From Rugalucina vietnamica (taxonomy: Eukaryota > Mollusca > Bivalvia > Lucinida > Lucinidae): a DNA stretch of 64,000 nt. The notes below the pieces were generated by a model, which saw only the letters and a list, made by a program, of their open reading frames with translations, ran no database searches and was not told where the DNA came from. Location of the stretch: NCBI GenBank assembly GCA_964017185.1, contig OZ024869.1, positions 7,586,501-7,650,500 of the forward strand. Direction: 5' to 3'. This document shows positions 54,730 through 64,000 of this stretch, piece after piece (position 1 is the first letter of the stretch; each line of letters starts with the position of its first letter). The translations under genes and the position numbers were made by a program.

Positions 54730-56199
54730 ATGGATACTAAACAGAAACTTTTTATTTTGATAGTGCTGTTCACAATAACTCTAGCGGCCTATACGTATGT
54801 GGTGTACGGACCAATATTTTCTATTTACCAAATACTTGACAAGGTGGAACATATGACCGGGAACGCTATGGCCTTGCAACAAAGAAAAGATGCTTTTAAA
54901 CAACGGACTTGGAGCAATTTGAAATCGCGGCCGGATTATTCCTTTAACAAAAGCTCATTTCATCCAAGGGCAAAACAGTATCCACAATATATTGTGTCAG
55001 AACCTCTAGGTCGACTTGGAAATCAGATGTTTGAATTCGCTTCATCACTTAGAAGCATAAACTATACACATGTCGTAAGGCCATCTCATGCTTTGCTGGA
55101 AGTTTTCCAACTGTCGAAGGCGTCTAGTGTTAACGTAACAAATATTATGCGTATAACTGAAGGTCAATGGAGAAATAAAACATGGAGAGCCAATAAGAAG
55201 TTCATGTCATTTAACCTTACGCTATATGGTTACTTTCAGTCACGCAAATTCTTTGAAAATGCAGCGGATGAGGTATGGAAAGCATTCACGATTAAACAAG
55301 AATTTACAAAACAAGCTAAAGCATTTCTAGACGCACATATCCATGCAAAAAATAAAACGATCATAGGTATTCATGTTCGAAGAGGGGACTTTTTAAAAGA
55401 TGGGGAAATGAGGTTAGGGCGAGTTGTTGCCAGTTCTTATTACTTCAGACAGGCAAAAATGTACTTCCAGCAAATGTACAAAGACACAGTGGTTGTTGTT
55501 ATAAATGTAACAGGCGAAGAAAAATTCTTTCTTCCCTGACGGGGATCGAACCAGGTTCTCCCGCGTGCTAAGCGAACACTCTACCACGTCGCTGTAAAAG
55601 CCGGCTTGTACCGCAAGGCAGTACAAGTGTGCTATATACCTATACCCTGTGACATTCTCCCCCACCAAATTGGGCTTCGTCCCCGAAGTCCCAGGCCATA
55701 GAGTTTATCGTAGAAACAAACTCGGGGAATTACTGCACGGGTCATAGGATTAATTCACGTTGGGCGCCACTGAAATGTAACAGGCGAAGAAAAATTCTTT
55801 CTTCCCTGACGGGGATCGAACCAGGTTCTCCCGCGTGCTAAGCGAACACTCTACCACGTCGCTGTAAAAGCCGGCTTGTACCGCAAGGCAGTACAAGTGT
55901 GCTATATACCTATACCCTGTGACATAAGCGATGATATAAAATGGTGTAAGGAAAACATTGCAGATAATAACACCATTTTTAGTAACTTCAAAACGCCTGT
56001 TGTCGACATGGCGTTAATGAGATTGTGTCATCACATGATAACAAGCTCGGGAACATTTAGCTGGTGGTGCGGGTGGTTTTGTAAAGGAACTGTGATATAT
56101 ATGAAAGACCACCCTCAACCTGGTTCTCAAATTAGCAGGTATCCAAAATTTAAAGAGGGCTTTTACTTGCCAGCTTGGATAGGGATGGGTAACAGTTAA
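54730..56199 (+). pseudogene. GT11-family alpha-1,2-fucosyltransferase-like gene, interrupted by a TRIM
   Basis: GT11 enzymes transfer fucose from GDP-fucose to galactose as type II Golgi membrane proteins. The ATG at 54730 is followed by a short basic start and one membrane anchor (LFILIVLFTITLAAYTYVVY). Then come EPLGRLGNQMFEFASSLRSI, IIGIHVRRGDFL (the GDP-fucose-binding H.RRGD motif), and after the insertion SDDIKWCKENI, DMALMRLCHHMI and SSGTFSWWCGWF. The insertion at about 55505-55923 breaks the frame after VVVVI: eleven foreign residues, then a stop at 55539. Without it the frame is continuous, 348 residues with no intron, normal for the family. All catalytic motifs are intact, so the locus was functional until recently; other alleles may be uninterrupted. 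The exact acceptor sugar cannot be told. Confidence 0.85.
55506..55924 (-). mobile_element. TRIM (miniature LTR element) with tRNA-Ala-like sequence in each LTR
   Basis: Two identical 149-bp direct repeats (55506-55654, 55776-55924) begin TGTAACAGG and end CCTGTGACA. Between them are 121 bp without coding. Read on the reverse strand, the right LTR is followed by TTTCAG and then TGGCGCCCAACGTG, a primer-binding-site-like motif. The sequence before the left LTR is GGTGGGGGAGAA, polypurine-like. Each LTR holds a tRNA-like stretch (55535-55605, 55805-55875): A box TGGTAGAGTG, anticodon-loop-like GCTTAGCACGC (AGC, Ala) and B box GGTTCGATCCC. The target duplication reads ATAA/ATAA if the ends are set one base in, or TAAA/TAAG with canonical TG..CA ends. 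Confidence 0.88.
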
Positions 56200-56477
56200 A
56201 CGGACATCCTTTGTTGACAAACATGTTACAGCCAAAAATATCAAAGATACTGCAGAAAGTTAGAAAATGAATGTAAACCGATAATGATACCCTCGCTGAT
56301 CTCAGAGGACAAAAAAGGAAAATATAATCTGCAATATGGATGATGTACGGGAAGACGTTTTAGGGCCACCACACGGCATAACACCATATCACCCGTGCTG
56401 ATAACCAGAGGGCGGGAAACACATTATTACATATGCAAACTTGAGGTTATTGCTGGAAATATAGGTCTAAGTATGTG

Positions 56478-56577
<100 letters not shown>

Positions 56578-56724
56578 ATAAACTTGTTTGACTATAAAGG
56601 TCATGTACATGTATATAGCCCCAGGACAGGGTCAGAATACCCCCGGGGTTAATTTCTTTCTCAAATTCATAAACATTCTGTCTACTTTCCCAATTCCTGG
56701 AAGCTTTCCCTTCAGTGTCATTTT

Positions 56725-56922
56725 AACTGCTACGAAAGAGATTTCATGGATTCTCTTAAACATAACAATCAAGCTGATGTTATCGAGGAATTTAGTTCGA
56801 CTTCTAGGTATCTCGATGACCTTTTGAACATTGACAATCCTTATTTTGAAGCCATGGTAAATCAAATTTATCCACCTGATCTACAGTTGAATAAACCCAA
56901 AATACGGAAGCCCCCTTTTTGG
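56725..56922 (+). mobile_element. Naiad-type element copy E, internal RT fragment
   Basis: CYERDFMDSL (start frame-shifted), then EEFSSTSRYLDDLLNIDNPY and FEAMVNQIYPPDLQLNK. It is cut at both ends and embedded in dispersed-repeat sequence. Confidence 0.8.
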
Positions 56923-57574
56923 ATTTACTGCATATGTGACTTACGTTGACCATGCCGTAAAATCTGTCAAGGTCATCACAGGGTCATGATATATACACAC
57001 ATTGTAGTACTCTAGTCTTAATTAGCTACATATCAGTTTTCGTTGCAATACGTTTAGAAATTCATGCGAAGAAGATTTTTGAAGGGTTTTTAACATATAT
57101 GGGCATGGCGGCCATCTTGTCATGAGACCTGGTTTATTTATAATCACATTGGTTCCCCTTTCATACAGATGTTTCCCATAAAATTTGACTTTGATTGGCC
57201 TGGCGGTTTTAGAGAAAAAGGTCTTTGAATTTTATGGTAATATAAATGTATAATGCCCCGGGGCAAGGGCAGACCCATCCCTGGGTCCAAAGTGTCTTTT
57301 CAGAATCTTAAATCTTTAGTTCATTTACCCATTTCCTGCAAGTTTTGCCCTTTAAATCCAATTTTAACAATTTTCCCAATTCACACGCATAGAAGACCTC
57401 TGTTGACCTTGCCGTAAAATAGGTCAAGGCCATCCCAGGGTCATGATAAATATAAACTTTGTAGAACTCCATGGCCTGATGCTTCATGCCAAGTTTCAAA
57501 GTCATAGGCCTTCTGGTTCTGGAGAAGAATATTTTTAAAGGTTTTTGCTATTTATAGCAATGGCGGCCATCATC
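56923..57574 (-). repeat. dispersed repeat, CAAGATGGCCGCC type (reverse)
   Basis: GGCATGGCGGCCATCTTGTC, AATTTGACTTTGATTGGCC, GAAGACCTCTGTTGACCTTG and ATGGCGGCCATCATCAGG. Two units, reverse order. Confidence 0.7.
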
Positions 57575-57795
57575 AGGAAACACGTCCGTGAAATATCATT
57601 AAACCCCACTTTTATATAGTAAAATTGGAGGTTTCAGGGGTATACATATTTGTCTTATTTTTGGTCCGACGTGTACCCACAATCTATGTTTTGAGCAAAA
57701 CTATTAAAAATATCATTTTTTTTATCAAATCAAATTTTCATTTTTACAGCTGAAAATGTCTCTGTATATTGCATGGACAAGTTTTCCTAATGTCT
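57575..57795 (+). mobile_element. MITE family B copy 7, hairpin arm deleted
   Basis: Starts ATCAGGAAACACGTCCGTG and contains ACCCCACTTTTATATAGTAA. It then goes directly to GACGTGTACCCACAATCTA without the first hairpin arm, and ends ATATTGCATGGACAAGTTTT. Confidence 0.75.
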
Positions 57796-58100
57796 TGGTC
57801 ATGTGACCTTGATACAAATTATACAAACTTTCATTCCCCCTTCCTATGGATGCTCCACATGAAGTTTGGCTTTGATTGGCCAAGCGGTTTCATAGAAGGA
57901 AATATTGTGATCATATACATGTTATTAGCCCCGGGGCAGGGACAGACAACCCTCTGGGGACAATTAGTTTTCATAAACATAAATAATATGTCCATTTGCC
58001 CATTTCTTGCAAGTTTTGCCCTTGAAATTTTCCATATTCAAATGCATGGGCGACCTAAGTCAATATCCCGTATCCCAAAATACCCTATACAAGCCTCACT
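57796..58100 (-). repeat. dispersed repeat, CAAGATGGCCGCC type (reverse), one unit
   Basis: GGTCATGTGACCTTGATACA, AAGTTTGGCTTTGATTGGCC and CCCCGGGGCAGGGACAGA. Non-coding. Confidence 0.65.
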
Positions 58101-58244
58101 TGTTTTGTCATCTAATACTGGAAAATAATTGATTTTTAACCACTTTTTATTTTTGATTGATCCAAACAATAGAGAAATAACACTTCATGGAACAAACTTT
58201 TGCATCAGTCTATACAAATTCAAGTATACACATACACGCTCCCC

Positions 58245-58796
58245 GTGGGTTCAACTGGTGTTTTTTCTTTTGCTCCGGAGTTAGTAAGTTAATGGGCGCC
58301 CAGGGATCTCCATCGTCGGGCAGCTTACTCAATCTGTGAGTCCTCGTTTTTGATTCATCACGGAATTTATCATGATTTATTTGTTTGTCCATGATGATTC
58401 ATTGACTAGTTAGGGATTCACCACGAGGACCAAACAACTAACTAAATGTTTTGAACCACTGCAGAAGGTGAGTATGAGGTTAGGTACCTGTAAAACCGGT
58501 TTAAGCCCGCCAGTAATATTATATTACTGATCGTTCCAAGGTGATACTTCTGTGGTGGTTCTTATTGTTTTATGTCTTGGTGTTCAAAATTTTTTGTGCT
58601 GTTGGCGCCGTATGTATGTTATCATATTTTTAGTTATGTTTAGGTAACTGAGTGTCCACCTATTGGGAAATAGCTGCTCATGTTTTCCTGGTATAAGTAC
58701 CTTATTCTTAGTTTGGTTTTTTCCCGTCTCGGTTTTTGGAGTGGGAAGCTTTTTCTGATTGCACCTTTTCCTGATCGTTGCCTACTTGTGCCTTTC
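58245..58796 (+). mobile_element. Naiad-type element copy H, 3' UTR only
   Basis: GGTTCAACTGGTGTTTTTTC, GGCGCCCAGGGATCTCCATC, then CCGCCAGTAATATTATATTA. It ends CTGATCGTTGCCTACTTGTG. It has diverged from the 13.4-14.0 kb copy by scattered substitutions and a deletion after AGCTGCTCAT. Confidence 0.85.
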
Positions 58797-58799
58797 CCT

Positions 58800-59242
58800 A
58801 ATCTTTTTTAAGCACGTGCCTGTATTCAACACGAGAGGAGATAAGTCTTGATTAAAGGACAGATAGCGGGACATTTGTTTCTCAGTGCACTCAGACTATA
58901 CATTGGAAAGTTTTCAGTAATAAAATTGTGTCATGGGTGATCTCTAGGCATTTTTGCATTATTAAATTTCTTAATCTATGATTAACTGGGAATAAAGGTC
59001 TGTGAATCTAGTCAAATACTTAAGTAGTATGATCTTGGTTTCCTTTTGACAGTATGTCTTGACTCATTTAGACCAACAATATTTCACTGTTGTACTTCTT
59101 TCTCTATGCATTTCATTGCTGTACATTAAGAGAGAGAGAGAGAGATAGCAGGGCGTGTTATAGCTAAACAGGTACATGTATACCGGGTGTATATGCAATA
59201 AAATATTTCATCTGTGAAGGAACTTTTAACAACAGAAGGCAT
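58800..59242. other. unassigned interval
   Basis: A short (GA)n at about 59130-59145. No gene seen. Confidence 0.45.
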
Positions 59243-59542
59243 TTAGATTTCATGTGTATCTAATTTGAATGGTGGCATGCGTGTGTTCATCCATTCAATA
59301 GTTGCAAATAAATTCTGTGCCATTTTATGTTTGCAAAAATCATGCAGTAATCGAGACATCCATGAGAACGTGTTTTGCACATACATGTACAGATCAGCTG
59401 TATGGTAGTCGCCAATGGCATGGACATATTTTGCTTTCTCCCTGATTTGTGAAGTACTTTGCCATGTTCTTTGGCTACATAACTTGGGTTTATGGTCTAC
59501 CTGTTTGAAACTAATGAAAGATTTTCTCATGACTTTGCTCAA
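59243..59542 (-). CDS. hypothetical ORF, possibly an exon
   Basis: The reverse-strand frame (first ATG at 59530) has protein-like composition: KYVHAIGDYHTADLYMYVQN, FSWMSRLLHDFCKHKMAQNL, EWMNTRMPPFK and end THEI. It has no signal peptide and I do not recognise the family. It could be a decayed transposon protein or an exon. Confidence 0.25.
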   Translation of the reverse strand: MSKVMRKSFISFKQVDHKPKLCSQRTWQSTSQIREKAKYVHAIGDYHTADLYMYVQNTFSWMSRLLHDFCKHKMAQNLFATIEWMNTRMPPFKLDTHEI

Positions 59543-59879
59543 TACTTGTCGTTGTTAGCAATGATATACAGGTAACTCCCAAAATAATTCATGAAATTAA
59601 TGTCTCTTATTAAGCACCAAACTTTTGAGGTGAATTTTAGAGTGTCTAAGACCTATAACACTGACCTACATGTTTAAACATCCCGACAATGTTGGAACTG
59701 AATACAGACATGCAACAAAAGATGATTTTGCAACAAAAGATGTAAACGAGAGGGTGTTGAGGATAATGCTCTTAAAGAATGGAAAAGAAGTATCTTCACT
59801 ATCGTGGATAAACGTATACAGTTTTATTCACAAAATACTAATCTTTTACCTCCTTAACCTAAATCGTCATTTAGGCATT

Positions 59880-62124
59880 TGAAGCAGGGTATCCAAGAAT
59901 TTCACAGAAAGTATGTCTTGGTTCCGGCAGACAAAGCCGCAAATAATGTTGTTGTTGTTTGTAGGCTTCACTGCGTTAACACCTTAAAACAGGAGCTGGA
60001 TGGTACCAGGGCTTATCTGGAGACAGATACTGATGAGGTGTCTGTAGTAAATGCCCACTTAAACGATTAACCTGTTAAGTTTTCTGTTTGTGTCAATGAA
60101 GGCCAAGACAAACTTCCTACGATGTATTGGTTACCTAAGCTTCACAAAAGACCATACAAAGCAAGATTTATTGCAAATTCTAGCTCTTGTACTACTACTG
60201 AACTTTCTAAATTATTAACTTCCTGTCTTACTGCTATCAAATCTCATGTTATAAGATACTGTGAGACAGTGTATGAAACTTCAAATAAAAATTGGTTTTG
60301 GTCAATAAAAAATTCTGGTGAGGTGCTCAATAAATTGAAGTGTAGAGGGTTCCGTGCGACGAGCTTGTCCACATATGATTTTTCTACTCTGTATACAACT
60401 TTACCACATAATCTAATTAAAGAAAAACTTCTGGATTTGATAGAGTGGACCTTCAAAAGGGCATTAAAAAACTATGGTTCACTTTATTTGGCATGTAATG
60501 ACAGAAAGTTTTTTTTCACTTCCTCTGACCAAAGTCGGTATACACTTTGGTCATGTCAGAATGTGTGCGACGCCTTATCCTATCTCCTGGATAATATTTA
60601 TATTAGATTTGGGACCAAGTTATACAGACAAATTGTTGGAATTCCGATGGGTACAAATTGCGCACCTCTCGTAGCTGATTTATTTTTATACTGCTACGAA
60701 AGAGATTTCATGGATTCTCTTAACCATGATAATCAATCTGATGTAATCGAGGCTTTTAATTCCACTTGTAGGTACCTCGATGACCTTTTGAACATTGACA
60801 ACCCTTATTTTGAAGGTATGGTCAATCAAATTTATCCAGCTGAACTACAGTTGATTAAAGCCAATATCTCGGATACCGAAGCCCCCTTTCTAGATCTACA
60901 TCTTTCTGTTGCAAATGGATTTGTTTCTTCTAAAATTTATGATAAGCGCGATGACTTTGATTTTGATATAGTAAATTTTCCGTTCATGGATGGTGACGTT
61001 CCTCGTTGTGCTTCTTATGGTGAATACATTTCGCAACTTATTAGGTTTGCTAGAGTCTGCAATCATGTTACAGACTTCAACGCTCGAAATAAATCTTTAA
61101 CGGCCAAACTTCTCCAACAGGGCTATCGGTATCATAAACTTCGAAAAACCTTTTCTAAATTTTATCGTAGACACTATGAATTGATTTCCAAATATAATGT
61201 TGGGTTAAAAGGTACAAGTAGGCAAAGATCAGGAAAAGGCGCTTTTAAGTGAGGGTCTTTCGGAACCAGAATTTTATGGTGACTTGGTTTACAAATTTAA
61301 GAAACTTATAGGAAGTAATGATTTTTCTTTTCAGTTTAGAAAAATCATAACACGTTACAGACGTATAGGTTATAACTTGAATGTTATGCGACAGTCTGCA
61401 TGCTTAGTTTTTAACCCAATCACGGTTGATAACTATGCTGCCTTCTTAAATTGCACGCCGGTGGGTCGGGCGTCAGACTCTATGATGGCCCCGACATAAA
61501 GCTATTCATTTTAGTTGGTTGGGGCCGGAGCTTCTTGTCTGTTGCTTGGCCCACCGGGGTCCAACTGATGTTTTTCTTTAGCTCCGGAGTAAGTAAGTTA
61601 TTTGGCGCCCAGGGATCTCCATCGTCGGGCAGCTTACTGAATCTGTGAGTCCTGGTTTTTGATTCATCAGGATGTTTATCATGATTTATTTGTTTGTTCT
61701 TGATGATTCATTTACTAGTTAGAGATTCACCACGAGGACCGAAGAACTAACTAAATGTTATGAACCACTGCAGAAGCTGAGGGTGAGGTTACGGCCATGT
61801 AAAATCGATTTAAACCCGCCAGTAACTTTGTGTTACTGATCGTTCCAAGTCGATACTTCTGTGGTGGTTCTTTTTGTTTTATGTCTTGGTGTTTAAAATA
61901 TTTTTGTGCTGTTGGCGCCTTATGTATGTTTGCAAATTTTTAGTTAAGTTAAGGTAACTGAGTGGCCACCTATTGGGAAAATAGCTGCTCATTCGGCTTA
62001 CGAAATGTTTTCATGGTATAAGTACCTGATTGTTAGTTTGGTTTTTTCCCACCTTGGTTTTTGGAGTGGGAGTCTTTTTCTGATTGCGCATTTTCCTGAT
62101 CTTTGCCTACTTGTACTTTTTTTT
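59880..62124 (+). mobile_element. Naiad-type Penelope-like element copy F, longest RT
   Basis: Covers most of the RT and the full 3' UTR. It starts GIQEFHRKYVLVPADKAANN (59884 onward). A TAA at 60068 (TTA in copy D) breaks the frame, and a 30-bp insertion near 61209-61238 shifts it again. The C-terminus at 61284-61499 matches copy B. The 3' end is GATCTTTGCCTACTTGTAC, then poly(T). The N-terminal endonuclease region is absent. Confidence 0.88.
60122..61252 (+). CDS. Penelope-like reverse transcriptase fragment
   Basis: A 376-codon frame. RT motifs in order: YWLPKLHKRPYKARFIANSS (RT1-2), TSLSTYDFSTLYTTLPHNLI (motif A, the catalytic Asp in YDFS), IVGIPMGTNCAPLVADLFLY (motif B), TCRYLDDLLNIDNPYFEGMV (catalytic YLDD), then SDTEAPFLDLHLSVANGF and FDIVNFPFMDGDVPRCASYG. 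The last eleven residues (GTSRQRSGKGAFK) come from the 30-bp insertion. The LPKLHK and DKAANNVVVV signatures are those of Penelope-like elements. Known Naiads may read in-frame UGA as selenocysteine; no such codon is convincingly present here. Confidence 0.85.
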   Translation: MYWLPKLHKRPYKARFIANSSSCTTTELSKLLTSCLTAIKSHVIRYCETVYETSNKNWFWSIKNSGEVLNKLKCRGFRATSLSTYDFSTLYTTLPHNLIKEKLLDLIEWTFKRALKNYGSLYLACNDRKFFFTSSDQSRYTLWSCQNVCDALSYLLDNIYIRFGTKLYRQIVGIPMGTNCAPLVADLFLYCYERDFMDSLNHDNQSDVIEAFNSTCRYLDDLLNIDNPYFEGMVNQIYPAELQLIKANISDTEAPFLDLHLSVANGFVSSKIYDKRDDFDFDIVNFPFMDGDVPRCASYGEYISQLIRFARVCNHVTDFNARNKSLTAKLLQQGYRYHKLRKTFSKFYRRHYELISKYNVGLKGTSRQRSGKGAFK

Positions 62125-62883
62125 TTATTCCCGTTTAATATTTTCAAATTTTTGACCCCTTCCTCCGCTTTGCTAGCCATTTCTGCAGTATGTGAAGGGA
62201 TGCTTCAAACATTATAGCATTTATATAACACGTTTTAACCTTTGGCTATATAGACGATGTGAATTCTGTACAAATACTGACATTTTAATTAAAAGTAATA
62301 ATGATAAGTGTATTAATAGTCAATTTTTCGCGTTTTGGGGTTTAGTGTAGGCCGCTGTGTAACCCCTAGGTAATATTTTGTTAAGGTAGGAGAACATTTA
62401 TTTGTGTGTAGAAAAAATATATCGTGTTGAAAATAAAAATAAAACTGAGACCCTTTAAGAGCAGTGAGCATATTAATGAGAAATGTAAGGACCATACCGC
62501 GGTTTCGGCTACTTAAGCCTCTTCGGTGACCCTTTTGATTTGACGAAATGGAGCCAAAAAGAAACGCTGTAAAAATGTTTCCAATTTTAACCTCATAGTG
62601 ACGTCACATAATGAGGTACTTACTAATCCATAGTAACATGCCTATAAATGGTGTTCTATGAATCAATGGCCGTCACTGGAATAATTTGATCAGTGGTCCA
62701 AATAGTATAAGATAGCATATCATGTTTTAGCGAAGAAAGCAGTAACTTCAAATTATTTGATAAATCTAATTTAGGTCAGTATGTGAAATGCAGGTCACTG
62801 TGTTGCCATGTGTGCTTGCGTGCATTTTTAGTAATAAGTGACAAACAAATTGTTTCTTGTCGAAAATAATATTTCCTATGAGA

Positions 62884-63045
62884 TAAATAGAGGATATTCA
62901 AATGTCTCTGTTGAATATGGTTTTATTTCACGAGTGAAGTGAAAAATATCTATATTTCATGAGTGGCGAAGCCACGAATAAAACTTACATAATTTCGCTT
63001 TACGGGTGAAATTAAAACCATATTCAACAGAAACATTTGATTTTT
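62884..63045. mobile_element. foldback element, copy 2
   Basis: TTCAAATGTCTCTGTTGAAT and ATGGTTTTATTTCAC are mirrored by GTGAAATTAAAACCAT and ATTCAACAGAAACATTTGA. It shares the AGAGGATATTCAA border with the copy at 43.1 kb. 62125-62883 before it shows nothing recognisable. Confidence 0.75.
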
Positions 63046-63325
63046 TTTATTATATATAATGTTTAGTAAAATCTTTTCAGCGAAGGAAAACTTAATCATG
63101 CATGCTGTTTGTTTACAATCTCGCTTTCATGTAATGCTTGTCACATGACCTGGGATTTGAAATGAGCATGCAAACACGTCTATTGATTGTAAATTAGTTA
63201 AAATACTGGTGACTATTTTGTATGACAAATGACGTCCCTTTAAAGCTTGATGACGTCAAATTACGCAGACTTCTTACTGAAACGAATGCACTGGAGTGGG
63301 GAGGTGCAAAATATGAAAAAAATAG

Positions 63326-63607
63326 AAGGAGATACAAGCAGGCAATGATCAGGAAATGGCGCAATCAGAAAGAAATCACCTCTCCAAAACCCGAGGATTG
63401 GGAAAGCACTAAATTGGCAATAAGGTACTTATACTAAGAAAACATATCGTAAGCCGAGTCAGCAGCTATTTCTCAATAGCCGGCCATTCAGTATTCCGAA
63501 CTTAACTAAAAACATGGAAACGTACATAAGATTCAAACAGCACTCCAATCGACTCCAAAACATAAAACAAGTAGAACCACAACAGAAGTATTGCCTTTTA
63601 ACGATCA
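63326..63607 (-). mobile_element. Naiad-type element copy G, diverged 3' end (reverse)
   Basis: GATACAAGCAGGCAATGATC, AGGAAATGGCGCAATCAGA, CGTAAGCCGAGTCAGCAGCT and ACAGAAGTATTGCC follow the reversed 3' UTR of the other copies with many substitutions, so it is the oldest copy. The open frame 63222-63437 overlaps it and is not a gene. 63608-64000 shows nothing. Confidence 0.75.
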
Positions 63608-64000
63608 GCTAAATATTGTGATGGTATGATATGTTACACTCAAATATACAACATAATATTTCACCATAATGAGAAGATAATAACATAGCAGAACATGCTG
63701 ATCCTGGATTAAATAACAACAAACTGAATCTAAAAATGAAGTGCTAAAATTACAATTTCCTTGAAAGGTCTTTATAGTGACAGTGATGGTGTATTAGTAT
63801 TTACAATCATCATTACGATCTTTAGAATAATTCAAAAACGCTATAACTATGAAAGCATGGTTTTCAAGCTGTTCATACTTCTTATTTACTATTTTCTCTT
63901 GTATAATTTATAAAAGAATATGTAATGTTTCTTTTTCTTCCCAGAGATATCTCTCTACTTTTGAAAACAATCTCCCTATTTGGAATTTCCTATTATCATA

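Overview
The window is animal nuclear DNA: AT-rich, intron-containing, and dominated by interspersed repeats. A marine mollusc, probably a bivalve, is the best guess. This rests on two Helentron-type elements with central tandem repeats, which resemble the HINE/pearl-type elements known from bivalves, on several tRNA-derived SINE families, and on many Penelope-like (Naiad-type) fragments. The assignment is an inference; no diagnostic gene such as rRNA is present.

Only three host protein genes can be supported. (1) A three-exon TMEM177 orthologue lies on the + strand (26486-30915). It encodes a mitochondrial membrane protein of cytochrome-c-oxidase assembly, and its two introns are packed with repeats. 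(2) A four-exon gene lies on the - strand (43579 down to 40716, poly(A) signal at 40511-40506). It would encode an unrecognised 284-residue secreted, cysteine-free, very basic protein with two RRKR sites. (3) A GT11-family alpha-1,2-fucosyltransferase-like gene lies on the + strand (54730-56199). It is broken by a 419-bp insertion. A few short open frames are possible but weak.

Layout. 0-8 kb: simple repeats, miniature inverted-repeat elements (families A and B below) and SINE pieces. 8-15 kb: LINE remnants and Naiad copies. 15-26 kb: tandem repeats, TIR elements, an old TRIM (22645-23158), and a 740-bp unit repeated three times. 26.5-31 kb: TMEM177. 31-40 kb: a dispersed tandem repeat (hallmark CAAGATGGCCGCC), one LINE with a 925-codon open frame, and a second Helentron-like element. 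40-43.6 kb: the secreted-protein gene. 44-52.4 kb: TIR elements and two reverse-strand Naiad copies, one carrying two nested insertions. 52.4-53.4 kb: a 30-bp minisatellite. 54.7-56.2 kb: the fucosyltransferase with the inserted TRIM. 56.5-64 kb: more Naiad copies.

The most unusual item is the insertion in the fucosyltransferase. It has two identical 149-bp terminal repeats, a primer-binding-site-like and a polypurine-like motif, and a tRNA-Ala-like sequence with A and B boxes inside each terminal repeat. That is a miniature LTR element (TRIM) whose LTR carries an RNA polymerase III type promoter. Also notable are the secreted-protein gene, a perfect 48-bp-stem hairpin just upstream of the last TMEM177 exon, and a 30-bp inverted copy of the Naiad 3' end inside another Naiad copy. 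All names rest on reading motifs by eye; no searches were run.
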